DNA of 64,000 nucleotides, taken from Epiperipatus broadwayi (lineage: Eukaryota > Onychophora > Udeonychophora > Euonychophora > Peripatidae). The position numbers were made by a program, and so were the translations under genes. The stretch spans positions 1,242,001-1,306,000 of the forward strand of contig JAQFVV010012395.1 of NCBI GenBank assembly GCA_028023455.1, given 5' to 3'. Below are positions 12,839-23,702 of the stretch, in pieces (position 1 is the first letter of the stretch; each line of letters begins with the position of its first letter). A model generated the notes under the pieces. That model saw only the letters and a program-made list of their open reading frames with translations. It searched no databases and had not been told where the DNA came from.

Positions 12839-13320
12839 GCATAATGATCAAGCTAGACAAGCAACAGTTATTCCAAAATAGTTTTCTAGGATTACAAGCC
12901 TCAGTAACATGAATATAAAAAAAAAGAATACCAGACTTCAGATATACTGGAACTGATATTATTGCTTCTCAAATTACTGTTATTGTCTATGTGTGTTTCT
13001 AAAAAGAATCCTTCTATATGAAATAAGATACAGATCAACTTTTCTTATTACTGTTTTATTAAAATTAATCAGTCTTACACTTTCGATTGATCACTCATCT
13101 TCTTCAGAGCTATAATATATAAATATATGAACATGCAAATAAATAACCCACCCAATATATGAACCAATTATACCTTAATCATATCATATACATACACTAA
13201 ATTTACCCTACATAAGCCTTTAGCATTTATTCATTTATAGTTAAAATCCACAAAGCATATGTGCCTTAGCTTAATGGCTAATTATTAATTATTTTATATT
13301 AATTAACATTATTTTATATA
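12839..13320. other. AT-rich spacer, nothing recognised
   Basis: No features are recognised beyond simple sequence. Confidence 0.5.
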
Positions 13321-14325
13321 TAAAAACTGTAAAAAATATAGCCAACCCGTGAAACTTAATTTTTTATTGTGTGTATCTACCTTTTCTTTAATTTATTATT
13401 AATCTAAATGTTATTGTATGAACTCTAAATTTAAATTTAAAAACTAATATCATTAAAGTTACTATTATAAATTAATTTTATTGTAAAATGTATTTAAATA
13501 TATATATATTATAATACATATCTAATAAAGACCAATCCCTATCTTCTGCTCATTATTCAGTTTTTCCAACTGTCACTAATTTGAATTAAAATTTGCTTTT
13601 TTAAATGTGATATAGTGGTGTCTTCTTTATATATTTTATATAACTAATTTTACATCTAATGATTTATTTAAAATTATTATTGCTATCCTAATTAAATCAA
13701 GAGAATTTTAAAGCCAAAATCTTTATTTATTGTGGGTTTGACACTATTTATAATGATAACTTTGTTTTTTTTCATCTCTTGTCATTTGTATATTGAACCA
13801 TTTTAATACTGTCTTTAAAAAATACATGTGTACATTCAGTGGAAACAAGACAGATATTTTAGAAGGATAGTAATAAAATGATTCAATATACAAATGACAA
13901 AAGACAAAAAAAAAGTAAAAAAAACTATTCTTATAAATTGTATCAAACCCAAATTAAATAAAGATTTTTACTTTAAAATGCTCTTCATTTAATTAGGATT
14001 GTAATAATAATTTCAAATAATAAATTTTTATGGGGTGTAAAATTAATTATATAAAAAATAGAAAATGGAATCCATTACATAACATTAAAAAAAGCAAATT
14101 TAAATTAGTGTCAGTTGAAAAAATTGAATAATAAGAAAGAGGTGGGATAGGTATTAGTTAGATAAGAATTATAATATACATAAAAATACATTTTACAATA
14201 AAAATAATTTATAATACTAAGTTTAATAATAATAATTATTAAATTTAAAGTTCATAGAGTAATATTTAGATTAATAATAATATAAGTATCATAGGTTGGC
14301 TATATTTGTTAGTTTTTATATATAT
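13321..14325. mobile_element. ~1-kb foldback (MITE-like) element
   Basis: Two inverted arms of about 480-500 bp (13321-13823 and 13853-14325) flank a very short centre. Matching pairs include 'tataaaaact' at the outer ends, 'atagccaacc'/'ggttggctat', 'actgtcactaattt'/'aaattagtgtcagt' and 'tcatttgtatattgaa'/'ttcaatatacaaatga' near the middle. Arms differ at many positions, so it is old. No transposase is encoded. Any TSD is hidden by flanking TA repeats. It could instead be an inverted duplication unrelated to transposition. Confidence 0.8.
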
Positions 14326-14330
14326 AGAGG

Positions 14331-14410
14331 GATTTGAACTCAGGACTTTTTAATTTAATTATCCAACATTGTATTTCAAGCAACTTATACACATGACCAC
14401 ACAATATTAA
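14331..14410 (-). mobile_element. tRNA-like 3' half of the hammerhead-associated element
   Basis: Read on minus it contains 'tgtgtggtcat', a degenerate middle and the B-box-like 'gagttcaaatccc', matching the 3' part of the copy at 10520-10607. No hammerhead core is present in this fragment. Confidence 0.55.
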
Positions 14411-14426
14411 ATGCTAAGGGCTTACT

Positions 14427-14706
14427 TGTATTTTTATATTGGACTATTTCCATCATCTAATATGTGTATTGAATATCTTTCGAAAAATTTAACTATTTAA
14501 ATATTTCAAATACATTCAACTGTTAGTAATAGCACACAGGTTAGTATATGCATAATATTTTAAGAGGTATTATTCTCCCATCTTCTTCAGGTGTTGCTGG
14601 CCTGACCAGTGACCTAAAAACATTCAATATGCATAACTGGATGAAGGAAACAGTCCAATACAAAAATACAACTAGAACACCATCATCACAAACTTTCAGG
14701 AAAACA
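14427..14706. mobile_element. Short Penelope-like element tail insertion, inverted arms
   Basis: Most of this matches, on minus, the 3' noncoding region of the PLE at 53000-54821: the phrase 'ggactatttccatcatctaa', the stretch up to 'caactgttagtaatagcac' and 'gttgctggcctgaccagtgac'. From 14631 to 14703 the terminal part recurs on plus, ending in 'catcatcacaaactttcagg'. The whole is flanked by a near-perfect 13-bp repeat, ctaagggcttact (14414-14426) and ctaggggcttact (14707-14719), probably the TSD. Confidence 0.7.
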
Positions 14707-14719
14707 CTAGGGGCTTACT

Positions 14720-17700
14720 GATTTGACTTTTGTGATATTTTATGACAAATATAGTATAAATTTTGAATAGGTATATGTGGCATTTACTTACATATTATAT
14801 ATCAATGGTGAATAATATTGAGCTGAGTGTGAAGGTAGATCGAATAGAAAACAACAAAATTATAAGACTTACTTTTATACAAAAAAATATGATACAATTA
14901 TTTATTAATTTGATCTACACCAATGTAATTTAATTATTGCACTACCATGGTCCCTTAGGCAGAGAAGCATAATACCCAGAGGGTACCCATGCTCAAGACA
15001 GAGCTATATATAAAATATATATATATGACCACATTTGAAGAACAAATATTTTCAGCTGCAGAATTCAACATCTATCATTCAAAGCACTTTTTGTTTTGGA
15101 AAGAACCCCAGGTGCCAGTTAATTACTAGAAGTAAATAATACACTTTGAACAATGGCAAACTAACTCAGTGCCTAAGAAATCTCCACTAGCTCAATCAAA
15201 AGGCCAATGCATTACTGCTTTAATTAGTGGTAAAAGAATTGACCGACAGACATTAAGTTTTAAAGACAATTTATTTTAACTAAATGATTACTATTATAAT
15301 TTTTAAGTTACTTTTATAACTTCTTAATTGATCTAACAATGGTATTTTATATAATGACCCCCCCACACACACACTCTTAACACAAAGCATTAAATAAATA
15401 CACAAAATTAATATAAGATATCATAAAGCATCGAATAAATACATGACATTTAAAAACATGCATATCAATAGTTCATTTTATGCATGCTATAGAGTTCATT
15501 TGCTTTACTGATTTTGGAGGCTTCAAATTATTGCAATGGCTACCTTAATATCAGAAATGGAATAAGAAAATGTTATTCATCACCTATAGGATTTTGGACA
15601 TTAAATTCTTGCTGTTTGCTGCTTCATGTGAGTTTTTACCAACCGGTTGGATTTTAGGCTTTTGTGGAGGTTCCTATGATTGCTATTTCATAATACTCTT
15701 ATTCAAGACAGTTAGATATCTCTGATGGTTTCAAATTATTAGGCAGGCATCACTTTTAGGTTTCTGATGTTCCATCGGACTGAGGCTGGAGTCTGGCCAT
15801 ATGCTTCTGATGGCTGCTAACACTGCATTGTCTTGAAAAAACAGACTTTGGATACGTGACAGGATTGACTGATCTCATTGTAAAACTGATTGAATGATGA
15901 AAAAACTGACTAATTATGTGATGATCTGTTGTCATTTTTTAAAATTAGTTTCTATACCCGACAGCTATATCCATTGTTGAAAATTCATCCACTGATTTTG
16001 ATTACATTTTTGATAAGATTTTAATTAATTCATTAATCCTGTTTTTAATTAGTAGCCATTTCTAATTCTGTTGTTTATGGATTTTTACTTGGTAGCCATT
16101 GCTAATTCTGTTTTTATATAGTTTATGATTGTATACAATCCTTGAGGGAAATTCTAATAATACACTTTCATTCATTTTTTATATTCAGCTTCCATATTCT
16201 ATTTTCTTAACATGCACATATTTTACTATATTTAAAATCAACTCATTATTTACAATCTCACTTATTTTAAATAATTGGGCAGAGATTTTTTTTTTTAAAA
16301 TTTAAATGAAAAGGGATATATTTTTAATTTTATGTAAAAGATTCATTCCTAAACTGTCATAACTTTAACTTTTATAAGTTAAACTTTCTCCCCCTTCCCA
16401 TTATTCTTTAAACTGTTATAGATTTTTTTTTTTCAAATGAGATATTTTAGATTCAGTGGACAAATTATTCTGCAATAATTTTATTAGTTATTAATTTAGA
16501 AACATTTGCATTATGAAAATTTTTACTTTTAATAATTGTAATTAACAATTTTTCAGGGAGCGCTATCATTAGTGATGCAATATGCATGTAAAGTATAATT
16601 AATAAAATGAGTCAATTTATAAAGAGAGAGATATAATGTTGTTTGTGTAAATGATAAACTATTTGTGTATGTATGTATGTATTTATATATTTTATAGCTC
16701 TGAATATTTGTGATATCTTATATTTTATAGCTGGTCAATCAAAAAAGTAATGTTGATTAATTTTAATAAAATAAACATTATAACATTAATAAAAAAAGTG
16801 AATTTGTTTAATTTTTTATAATTTTATCAATGCATAAAGTTGATAATACTTTGTAAAGAAGATACAGATTAAGATGACAATTCATGAAGCTGTAACACAT
16901 TTAGGATCCAAATACATGAACTCTAAACTCTATTCTTATGTATAAAAATGCTTATAACAAATATTTAGACACTACTTATTTTAAGTCTCTCATAAGAATG
17001 AAGCTGCAAGTTTACTAGAGAAATCCAAAAATTTACTCAAGATAAGTCATCCTATATACTTCTCCAATTGAGTGCAATCTATCAAAAATTCTCCATTTAA
17101 CTACAAACTCTCACCCAGCATTGAATTTTAAATTTCTTTGTAAATATTATATAACCATTTATAAGTTTAATCTTGATATATTTATTTCAATCAACTATAT
17201 CCCCTAGATATGATAGCCATTTAAATAATGACAAATCATCTGTGAACATACAAACTGTGCTCCAATTGATTCATAGTTATTTAAATTTTGGATGAAATTT
17301 CTGTCACCTCTTGCTCTATTTTTTATAAACACTTATAGAAATTTTATTTATTATTAATATTGTCATCAACTTTTTCACTTCACATTTTAATTTTACTTAT
17401 CTTTCACAAGTTCTCTATTTCAAAGTATATATCTAAAACAACTGCTTTTCTTTTTCACAATTTCCTCAATATTTAATATCTTTTAATATTTTTTTCAACA
17501 TTTCTAATTTTGTTTTTCCATATTTTTCCATTTTCTTCCAAATAAACATTTTAAAGCATCCAATCTTTCTTTTCTTATCCAATTTTCAATAATCCAGGTG
17601 TTATTCTTGTATACAGCAAACAAAGCATTTAACATATTGAAGCGATCAGTGTGTATGCACACACAGAGCTTCATGATATTTGTTTAAAAATAAATCTATA

Positions 17701-18219
17701 TCTAGATTTTATAGATCAAATATCTAATTTTTCATTTTTTTGTTAGAAAATAATATACAGATGCATGAGTGTGAGTTACTGAATGAGAGCGCATATATGT
17801 AGATCTTATTTTATTGAAATACATTTTATTCAGTTATAGATTTGGAAGGGAAAATATAATATTTTCTTTTGTCTTTGTGTTTTTTCTAAAAAATGTATAT
17901 AGAAAAATAAGTTGACTCATTCTTTCTTTGCAAATAACAATTTTATGAGTCTATTTTCTTGAAACATTCGGGAAAGATATAGTTGCATGGAAATGCTAAT
18001 TATTTCTCATCCTTAAAGGCAGTTAAAATTTTTGTACCATAATTTAATCTTAATAGGATTTTGCTAACTAGTTTAAATTAAAAATCAGTCAACCAGTCTA
18101 TTTTCATTTCTAACAAAGGTTGAATCTGAAGGCACATGATATCTGTGTTAGAAAAGAAAAATAAGAGTAAACTAAGACTAGACAGGGTTTTTGGTTGTGC
18201 TGAATAAAGTTTTCTTTAA
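14720..18219. other. Long AT-rich spacer
   Basis: No gene is seen. Minor features: a C-run followed by CA repeats at 15359-15374, a two-unit repeat near 16046-16115 built on 'agccattgctaattctgtt', and a GTAT repeat near 16668-16682. Confidence 0.5.
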
Positions 18220-18227
18220 AGTTACAG

Positions 18228-18260
18228 GCCTATAAATACGGGGTTGGTTTTCTAGACAGG
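18228..18260 (+). promoter_or_regulatory. Possible TATA-type core promoter
   Basis: A 'cctataaatacgggg' string stands out in sequence that is otherwise simple, and is followed by a GTCAAAG-rich tandem stretch (18273-18345). It may be the promoter of an unrecognised LTR-like element, or chance in AT-rich DNA. No transcript start can be shown. Confidence 0.2.
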
Positions 18261-18619
18261 CAGTAAAAAAAAGTCAAAGTCAAAGTAAGAAGAAAAAAGT
18301 CAAAGCAGAGAAAGTAAAAGTCTGAAGTCAAAGAAAAGTCAAACTCAAGCTCTCTCTAATAGACCCTTTGAATATAAGCTGATGTCAAATAATCATCATG
18401 ACCTCTGAGTAGATACATTTATCCTCCCTCAGGGAAAATCTCCAGAAAGTGCATCTGTGGGAAGGAAAGAAATTGATTCCATGCTGCTGCCATTGAAAAA
18501 TGGAGAACCAACTTTGAATCCAGCCTGTCCTATATCCAGTAAAGCCAAAGGTCAGTCCTGAAATAAGTATGAACCAGTGAAGAGACAGTTGCCTCATCAA
18601 AGTGACATCAAACAGCAAG

Positions 18620-19760
18620 TATGAACTTTTAATTCTTCCAGATAAAATAATTAAAATGCCTTCTATAAATAAAAAACTCTAGAATATATAAATTTAAAAT
18701 TCTCAGATTTATAACTACTCAGTAAAAGACTATATCTTAAAAAAGGGGATGTTTCAAAAAAGATAGTGATATATATATGAGTGTTTTAATTTTTTTATTT
18801 TTATCATTTTTAACAAGTCAATCTATGTTTATAAGTATATTTCCACTTGTTAATGGTAGAGAAAAAAAACTGATTTTAATGTCTAATTCTAAAAAATATA
18901 AAGTTTATAAATACAGCTTTTATCATTTATTTTGAGATATGCCAGTATGTGTTCTTTAATTATAAAAATATACATTTTATTGATTAATCTTATTTATGCC
19001 AACCCAGCCAAGTGTGGGACAAATGATATTTTTACTATTGAATCAATTTATGCATAAATTTGTTTATCTCAAATCTTCAATAGGAGAATGGTAGCTATTT
19101 TATAATTGTAAAGTAACAAACAGTCAAACGTGAATTTCTTAAATCATTTGTCCAATTATTGCTAGTTAAAAATGTCATTTGTTTTTTTAAAAAAAGAGAG
19201 AAAAATCAAATATCTGAATTAAAATTCACCATCTACTCGTATATACCTTGTTAATAGAAATTAAGAATATAAATGAGTGTTAAAATCATTATCTATTTAA
19301 GTTAGATTTGATTAAGATTCTTTATGACAGTTAAATGAAATAATATATATATATATATGCGTTTGTTTATGTGTTTAAAAAAAATCATGCTTCTTTTCTT
19401 AAATATAAAATGGGCAATATTACTTATTACAAAGGTATGTGTTCATCTCACTATATATATATTTAGTGACGCTTACATTTAGGGGAAAAGTATTATCTCA
19501 GCAGTAGTATGTTTTTTGACTCCTTAGCAATTTACGATGATAATTTTGTAGTTAAGCTTTATACTTAAGCTCATGGGTGTTTTATAGCCTATAAAATATG
19601 GTTATCTTAAATTTTTCCATTATTACTTGTTATTAAATTTTAAATACAGGCTTAAGAAAATATCTATACAGATATGAGTTAATGCTTTTTTTTTTGGCAA
19701 ATATATCAGTGTTACTTGGTAGAATGATTTGTGCCTATATGGCTTTTAATAATGAATATA
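18620..19760. other. AT-rich spacer, nothing recognised
   Basis: Simple AT runs only. The minus frame just before it (18385-18618) has no recognised motif. Confidence 0.5.
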
Positions 19761-19959
19761 TGTCGAGTAATGCTATGTGAGCTGCCAGATGGATATTTTT
19801 ACCGGTCCTGGAGATAGCCGTGTTTTTGAGCCGATAAATGGGTACTCTATGATGATAGGGATTCAAAGCCCATGCTCCATTATTTCCTACACATGCCATG
19901 CTGACTGCGAATGTGTTTTCATAGGAACTTATCTATATATATTTTATTGCTCGACATGG

Positions 19960-20035
19960 AGATTGGCCATCTGCCAATGCCAATAATAATATAGCTGGCA
20001 CAGGATTCAAACCCAGATGTCACTGTCTTCTGTAA
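19960..20035 (-). mobile_element. tRNA-derived SINE fragment
   Basis: On minus there is a B-box-like 'gggtttgaatcctg' preceded by 'gacatct'. The sequence upstream on plus (19790-19960) is less AT-rich and probably belongs to the same decayed element. No TSD was found. The open frame 19777-19986 is a shadow. Confidence 0.4.
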
Positions 20036-20383
20036 TTAGATTTATTTATCATGCCTGTTGGTAATGCTATGTGGAATAGATAAACCATATTTATCATATA
20101 ACTGTTAATAACAAAGGGAGCTAGAATTATGCTTGGTCCATAACTCCTGCTGGGAGTACTAAAAGTAAATATAATAAAAAAATATATATACTTAGCTTTC
20201 CCAATGTATGTGAACGTGCACATATATATATATATGGTTTCTAACTTAATATAACCAGGTATTGTGTTTACTCTTGACAATTGGCAAGTGGCATATTTCT
20301 TGATCAAATATTATCATTATCAACATAAAAATTTGTTTTATGCTCACACATGTATTTTTTGGTTTTTGTTGTTTTTGTGTGTT

Positions 20384-20432
20384 CCCTCCCCCCCGCCACC
20401 AAAGGGGGGAGAGGAGGTGTGGGGGGATTTTT
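20384..20432. repeat. C-run / G-run low-complexity segment
   Basis: A pyrimidine run with poly-C and 'cgccacc' is followed by 'aaaggggggagaggagg' and poly-T. It resembles the segment at 50461-50512 ('ccgcccc'...'ggggggg agaggttgggg'). Both can form a GC hairpin or G-quadruplex. The overlapping frame at 20264-20566 is low complexity. Confidence 0.6.
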
Positions 20433-20569
20433 TTTTTTTTAACCTTTTGGTTTGTTTTTTGTTCTTTGTTTTTTTTTTAATAAATAAAAAAAATTTAAAT
20501 TTTTTTTATTTTTTTAATACTGATATTTACTATTTGTTGTCATTATTATTTCTGGTTAATTTGTAGTAC

Positions 20570-22585
20570 CCATACAGTATCATACTGATTCATAATTGTT
20601 GTGGTCATGATTGACAGTATGACTTCATTGTAATGCTCACACACATCTAATACTGATGCAGCTTTAAGTTTGTGATTTTGTGACCAGATAATTTTTTTGT
20701 TTTTTCCATGTTTTATAATTAGAAAAAAAAATTATTTAATTTTCTTAATTTTTTTTTAATAAACATTTTACTTTGAAAACTTTAATGAATTTAATACATT
20801 AAAATTTTATCAGTTACAGCAACGGATAGCAATGGCAGTTTATTTGTAACTAAAATATAATTTTCAATTTTTGTTTAATGCATGATACAATAATTTACAA
20901 ATTACTTTATTTTTATTTTAACTAATCGTTCTAAAAATTTAGCTTTTTTATTTTATCCTTTTTAATAAATGCACACATCTGTATACTAAAATATAATGAA
21001 TTCTAGCATGTTCACTTTATGACAAGCAGACACCTGTCATTACTATAATAAAACATACTTAGTTTTCTTATTTACTTAACTTAGTAATATTATCTATAAC
21101 AACATTTCTGTCTAAAGCTCAAATGTAGCAGAACATAGCTATCCTTTTATGTCCAATTTTGCTTATTTATTGAGTGTTTTCTATAAAACCACAGTCAATA
21201 ATTTCTACATTTACAGAGATCTATATAAATGAAGTCTGGTCGTCAAGGAATACTGATAATATTTATAATACTTCATGATCTGGAATCCCTAGTGGTGCCC
21301 ATCTGAAGATTTTGCATGCCCACTTACACTGGCCATGGCTATGACAATCACTATATCAACATATGCTACTTCAGTTATACATTATTCCAAAAAGTAAATA
21401 AACAAAAAATAAAAATATTAAAATGTATTAATTTAGTTTCATTTATAGTATGGGAGTAACTGTTTTATTGTCTGAGCACCCTATGTAAATTTAACCCAAA
21501 TGTTGCAATTAATGAGTTATATAAACTCATTTATTTATATTTTCTTCATAGTCTAAGTTAATTGAAAACATATACATTTTTTCTTTCTCTTTGTTCTTCC
21601 AAAGGTTTTATATAGTTCAGTATTTCATTTAATAAAAATGTTTTTTTAAGCACACAGCTAGCAACTCTACAAAATTTAAAAGAATTTGTAAATGCTTTCT
21701 TTAAATAATAAAATGAAAGTTATTGATTTAATAGTGAAAGAAAACAAATCATATATTAAGTGGGATCAATATTTTAAAAAAAATCTATTTGAGAAATAAT
21801 GAAAAGAAAAAAACAAACTCATGCCACTATTGCTTATATTCCTGAAACACTAAACAAATAATCATATTAAAAAATACCTTTTTGTAAAGACTGAATTTAT
21901 GGATAGAAAACAAGAATTGAAAATAGATTTCTGGAAATGGCTTTGTATTGTTTCAGAAAACTCAAAGACCATGAAAAAAGTTTAGCTAAGAATCTGAAAT
22001 AGATAAGTTCAAGCCATTCATTAAAAGTAAGGGATAAATATAGATTACAAAGCTGATTGAAAAGGCCATGTTTGCAAATAACAAGGCTGCTACTTCATTT
22101 CTAATAGACTTTTCAAAAACTATTGAAGTAAAAGGGTATTATCCATAGGAAATGTTTAAGTGTGATGAAAGTGGGTTTTTGATGCATCATTGGCTTTAGA
22201 AAATCATTAATCTGATATTTTGATATCCATATTAAAAAAAATATACAGACAGTAAATATTTTTTAATAGTTTTTTTTGAGAAAATGTGAATGAATAGACT
22301 CACAATATATATATGTACACATGTGTCCTCTTTTAATACATTATTTATATATGCATTATTGTTACAGTATTTAAAATTTTGTTTGTATTATAATCACCCG
22401 TATTGTATGTATGCAATATTAGTTACAGTATTATATATATAGAAGACATAACCAATATATACTGTATTGTAAATAAAGTTATTGCCAACCAAGTGTGAAC
22501 TATTATCCACTAATTCATGTCAGGAACAAAATAAAATAGAGCCTACATGGGGTTTGACTTTATGACATTAGGAATATTGATGAAT
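20570..22585. other. AT-rich spacer, nothing recognised
   Basis: Homopolymer and AT-rich sequence; no gene or repeat recognised. Confidence 0.5.
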
Positions 22586-22963
22586 TAAACCACTAAACAT
22601 CACATTATCACTATCTCATACTAGCACATAATTGTTATTAAACAATTCAAAACAAAACTCTCCATATAGTAATGCCATCCTGTGCTAATAAGAGCAATCA
22701 ATAGATGCCAGAAGGCTTGTGCATAAAATCCCTATCTAGTGCCTACTCATCCAATATCTCCAGACTAGTTTACTATGTGCAGTGCTCTCAGATCCAAGGC
22801 TCCTCACTGATGAAGGCCACAAGCCAGAAACTAGTCTGGGGATATTGGATGAGTAGGCACTAGATAGGGATTTATGCACAAGCCTTCTGGCATCCATTGA
22901 TTGCCCTTGTTAGCACAAGATGGCACTACTATATGAAGAGTTTTGCTTTGTTTTGAATTGTTT
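22586..22963. mobile_element. Short retroelement with TSD, inverted arms and hammerhead ribozyme
   Basis: The segment is bounded by a perfect 13-bp direct repeat, AATATTGATGAAT (22573-22585 and 22964-22976), taken as the TSD. Inside, 22641-22771 and 22828-22963 are inverted copies of each other (matching 'ccagaaggcttgtgcata', 'tgcctactcatccaatat', 'ccagactagttt'). The centre holds a hammerhead ribozyme. A further partial copy of the arm lies at 50518-50565. No protein is encoded. The layout resembles non-autonomous PLE-linked or retrozyme-type elements; the minus frame 22831-23055 is incidental. Confidence 0.8.
22794..22848 (+). ncRNA. Hammerhead ribozyme, near-intact core
   Basis: Fold, read directly: outer helix I CCAA (22794-22797) with TTGG (22845-22848); inner helix I TCCTCA (22801-22806) with TGGGGA (22837-22842), one G-U pair; core CTGATGA (22807-22813); helix II GGC/GCC closing loop CACAA (22815-22825); core GAAA (22827-22830); helix III of two pairs, AC with GT, around TA, so that ACTAGT is palindromic; cleavage triplet GTC, predicted cut after 22836. 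The only departure is A-A instead of G-C at the base of helix II. A very short helix III with a palindromic cap is the form described for PLE and retrozyme hammerheads, thought to act as dimers. Confidence 0.8.
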
Positions 22964-22976
22964 AATATTGATGAAT

Positions 22977-23480
22977 ATAAAAGATATACTATAAAACAAT
23001 TCTGTTGGAATGTTGCATAAAAATGAGAGTGCCAAACAACTGAAAATAAATACAAAATCTAAGAATAAATATCACAGAAAGCCGATTATTATACACCAAG
23101 TGCTTAACTCCAGTAGTTTATAAAAGATTTGCATATGTAAAGTTGAAAAAAATTATTAAAATGAAAAAAATAATATGGTGGATGAATTACAGGATAGTTT
23201 TAAATCTAAATATTGTATATGCAATCGTTTATAAACATAAACTTGTTACAAAAATATGCAAATATTTACATATGGTGTTGCATATAAATTCAAAACTTTA
23301 GGATATAGTGCCTAGAAACAAAATTATAAAAGTTTTATTTAAACTGGAAATGAATGCTCTTACGAATTTGCATAAAAAACTATACTTATTAATTATACTA
23401 TAAAAAGTCAGTTAAAATTAAAAGTACTATAAATTGAAAATGAATATCTTGAATTGTTTTATAAGTTAAAAATACTGTAA
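22977..23480. other. AT-rich spacer, nothing recognised
   Basis: No feature recognised. Confidence 0.5.
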
Positions 23481-23484
23481 GTGA

Positions 23485-23702
23485 TAGTTAAGGGATTAAG
23501 AAGGTATTGAAATATCTTTAGTGGATAATAAGGGATTGGATTTTTGCCAAACACTGGAAATGGTGGTTGAAGAATTAGGAAGATATTGAAATATTCTTTA
23601 GTGGATAATAAGGAATTAAATTTTTGCCAAAAACTGAACATGGTAGTTGTTGAAGGATTAAGAAGGTGTTGAAATATCTTTAGTGGATAATAAAGGTTTG
23701 AA
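23485..23702. repeat. Tandem repeat, ~80 bp x 2.7
   Basis: Units start near 23492, 23572 and 23654. Each has 'ggattaagaaggtattgaaat', 'ctttagtggataataa' and 'tttttgccaaa.actg'. The minus frame at 23459-23641 is a by-product of the repeat. Confidence 0.85.

Noticed and set aside
20264-20566. 100-codon plus frame
   Set aside because: It runs through poly-C, poly-G and poly-T tracts; translation is low complexity.
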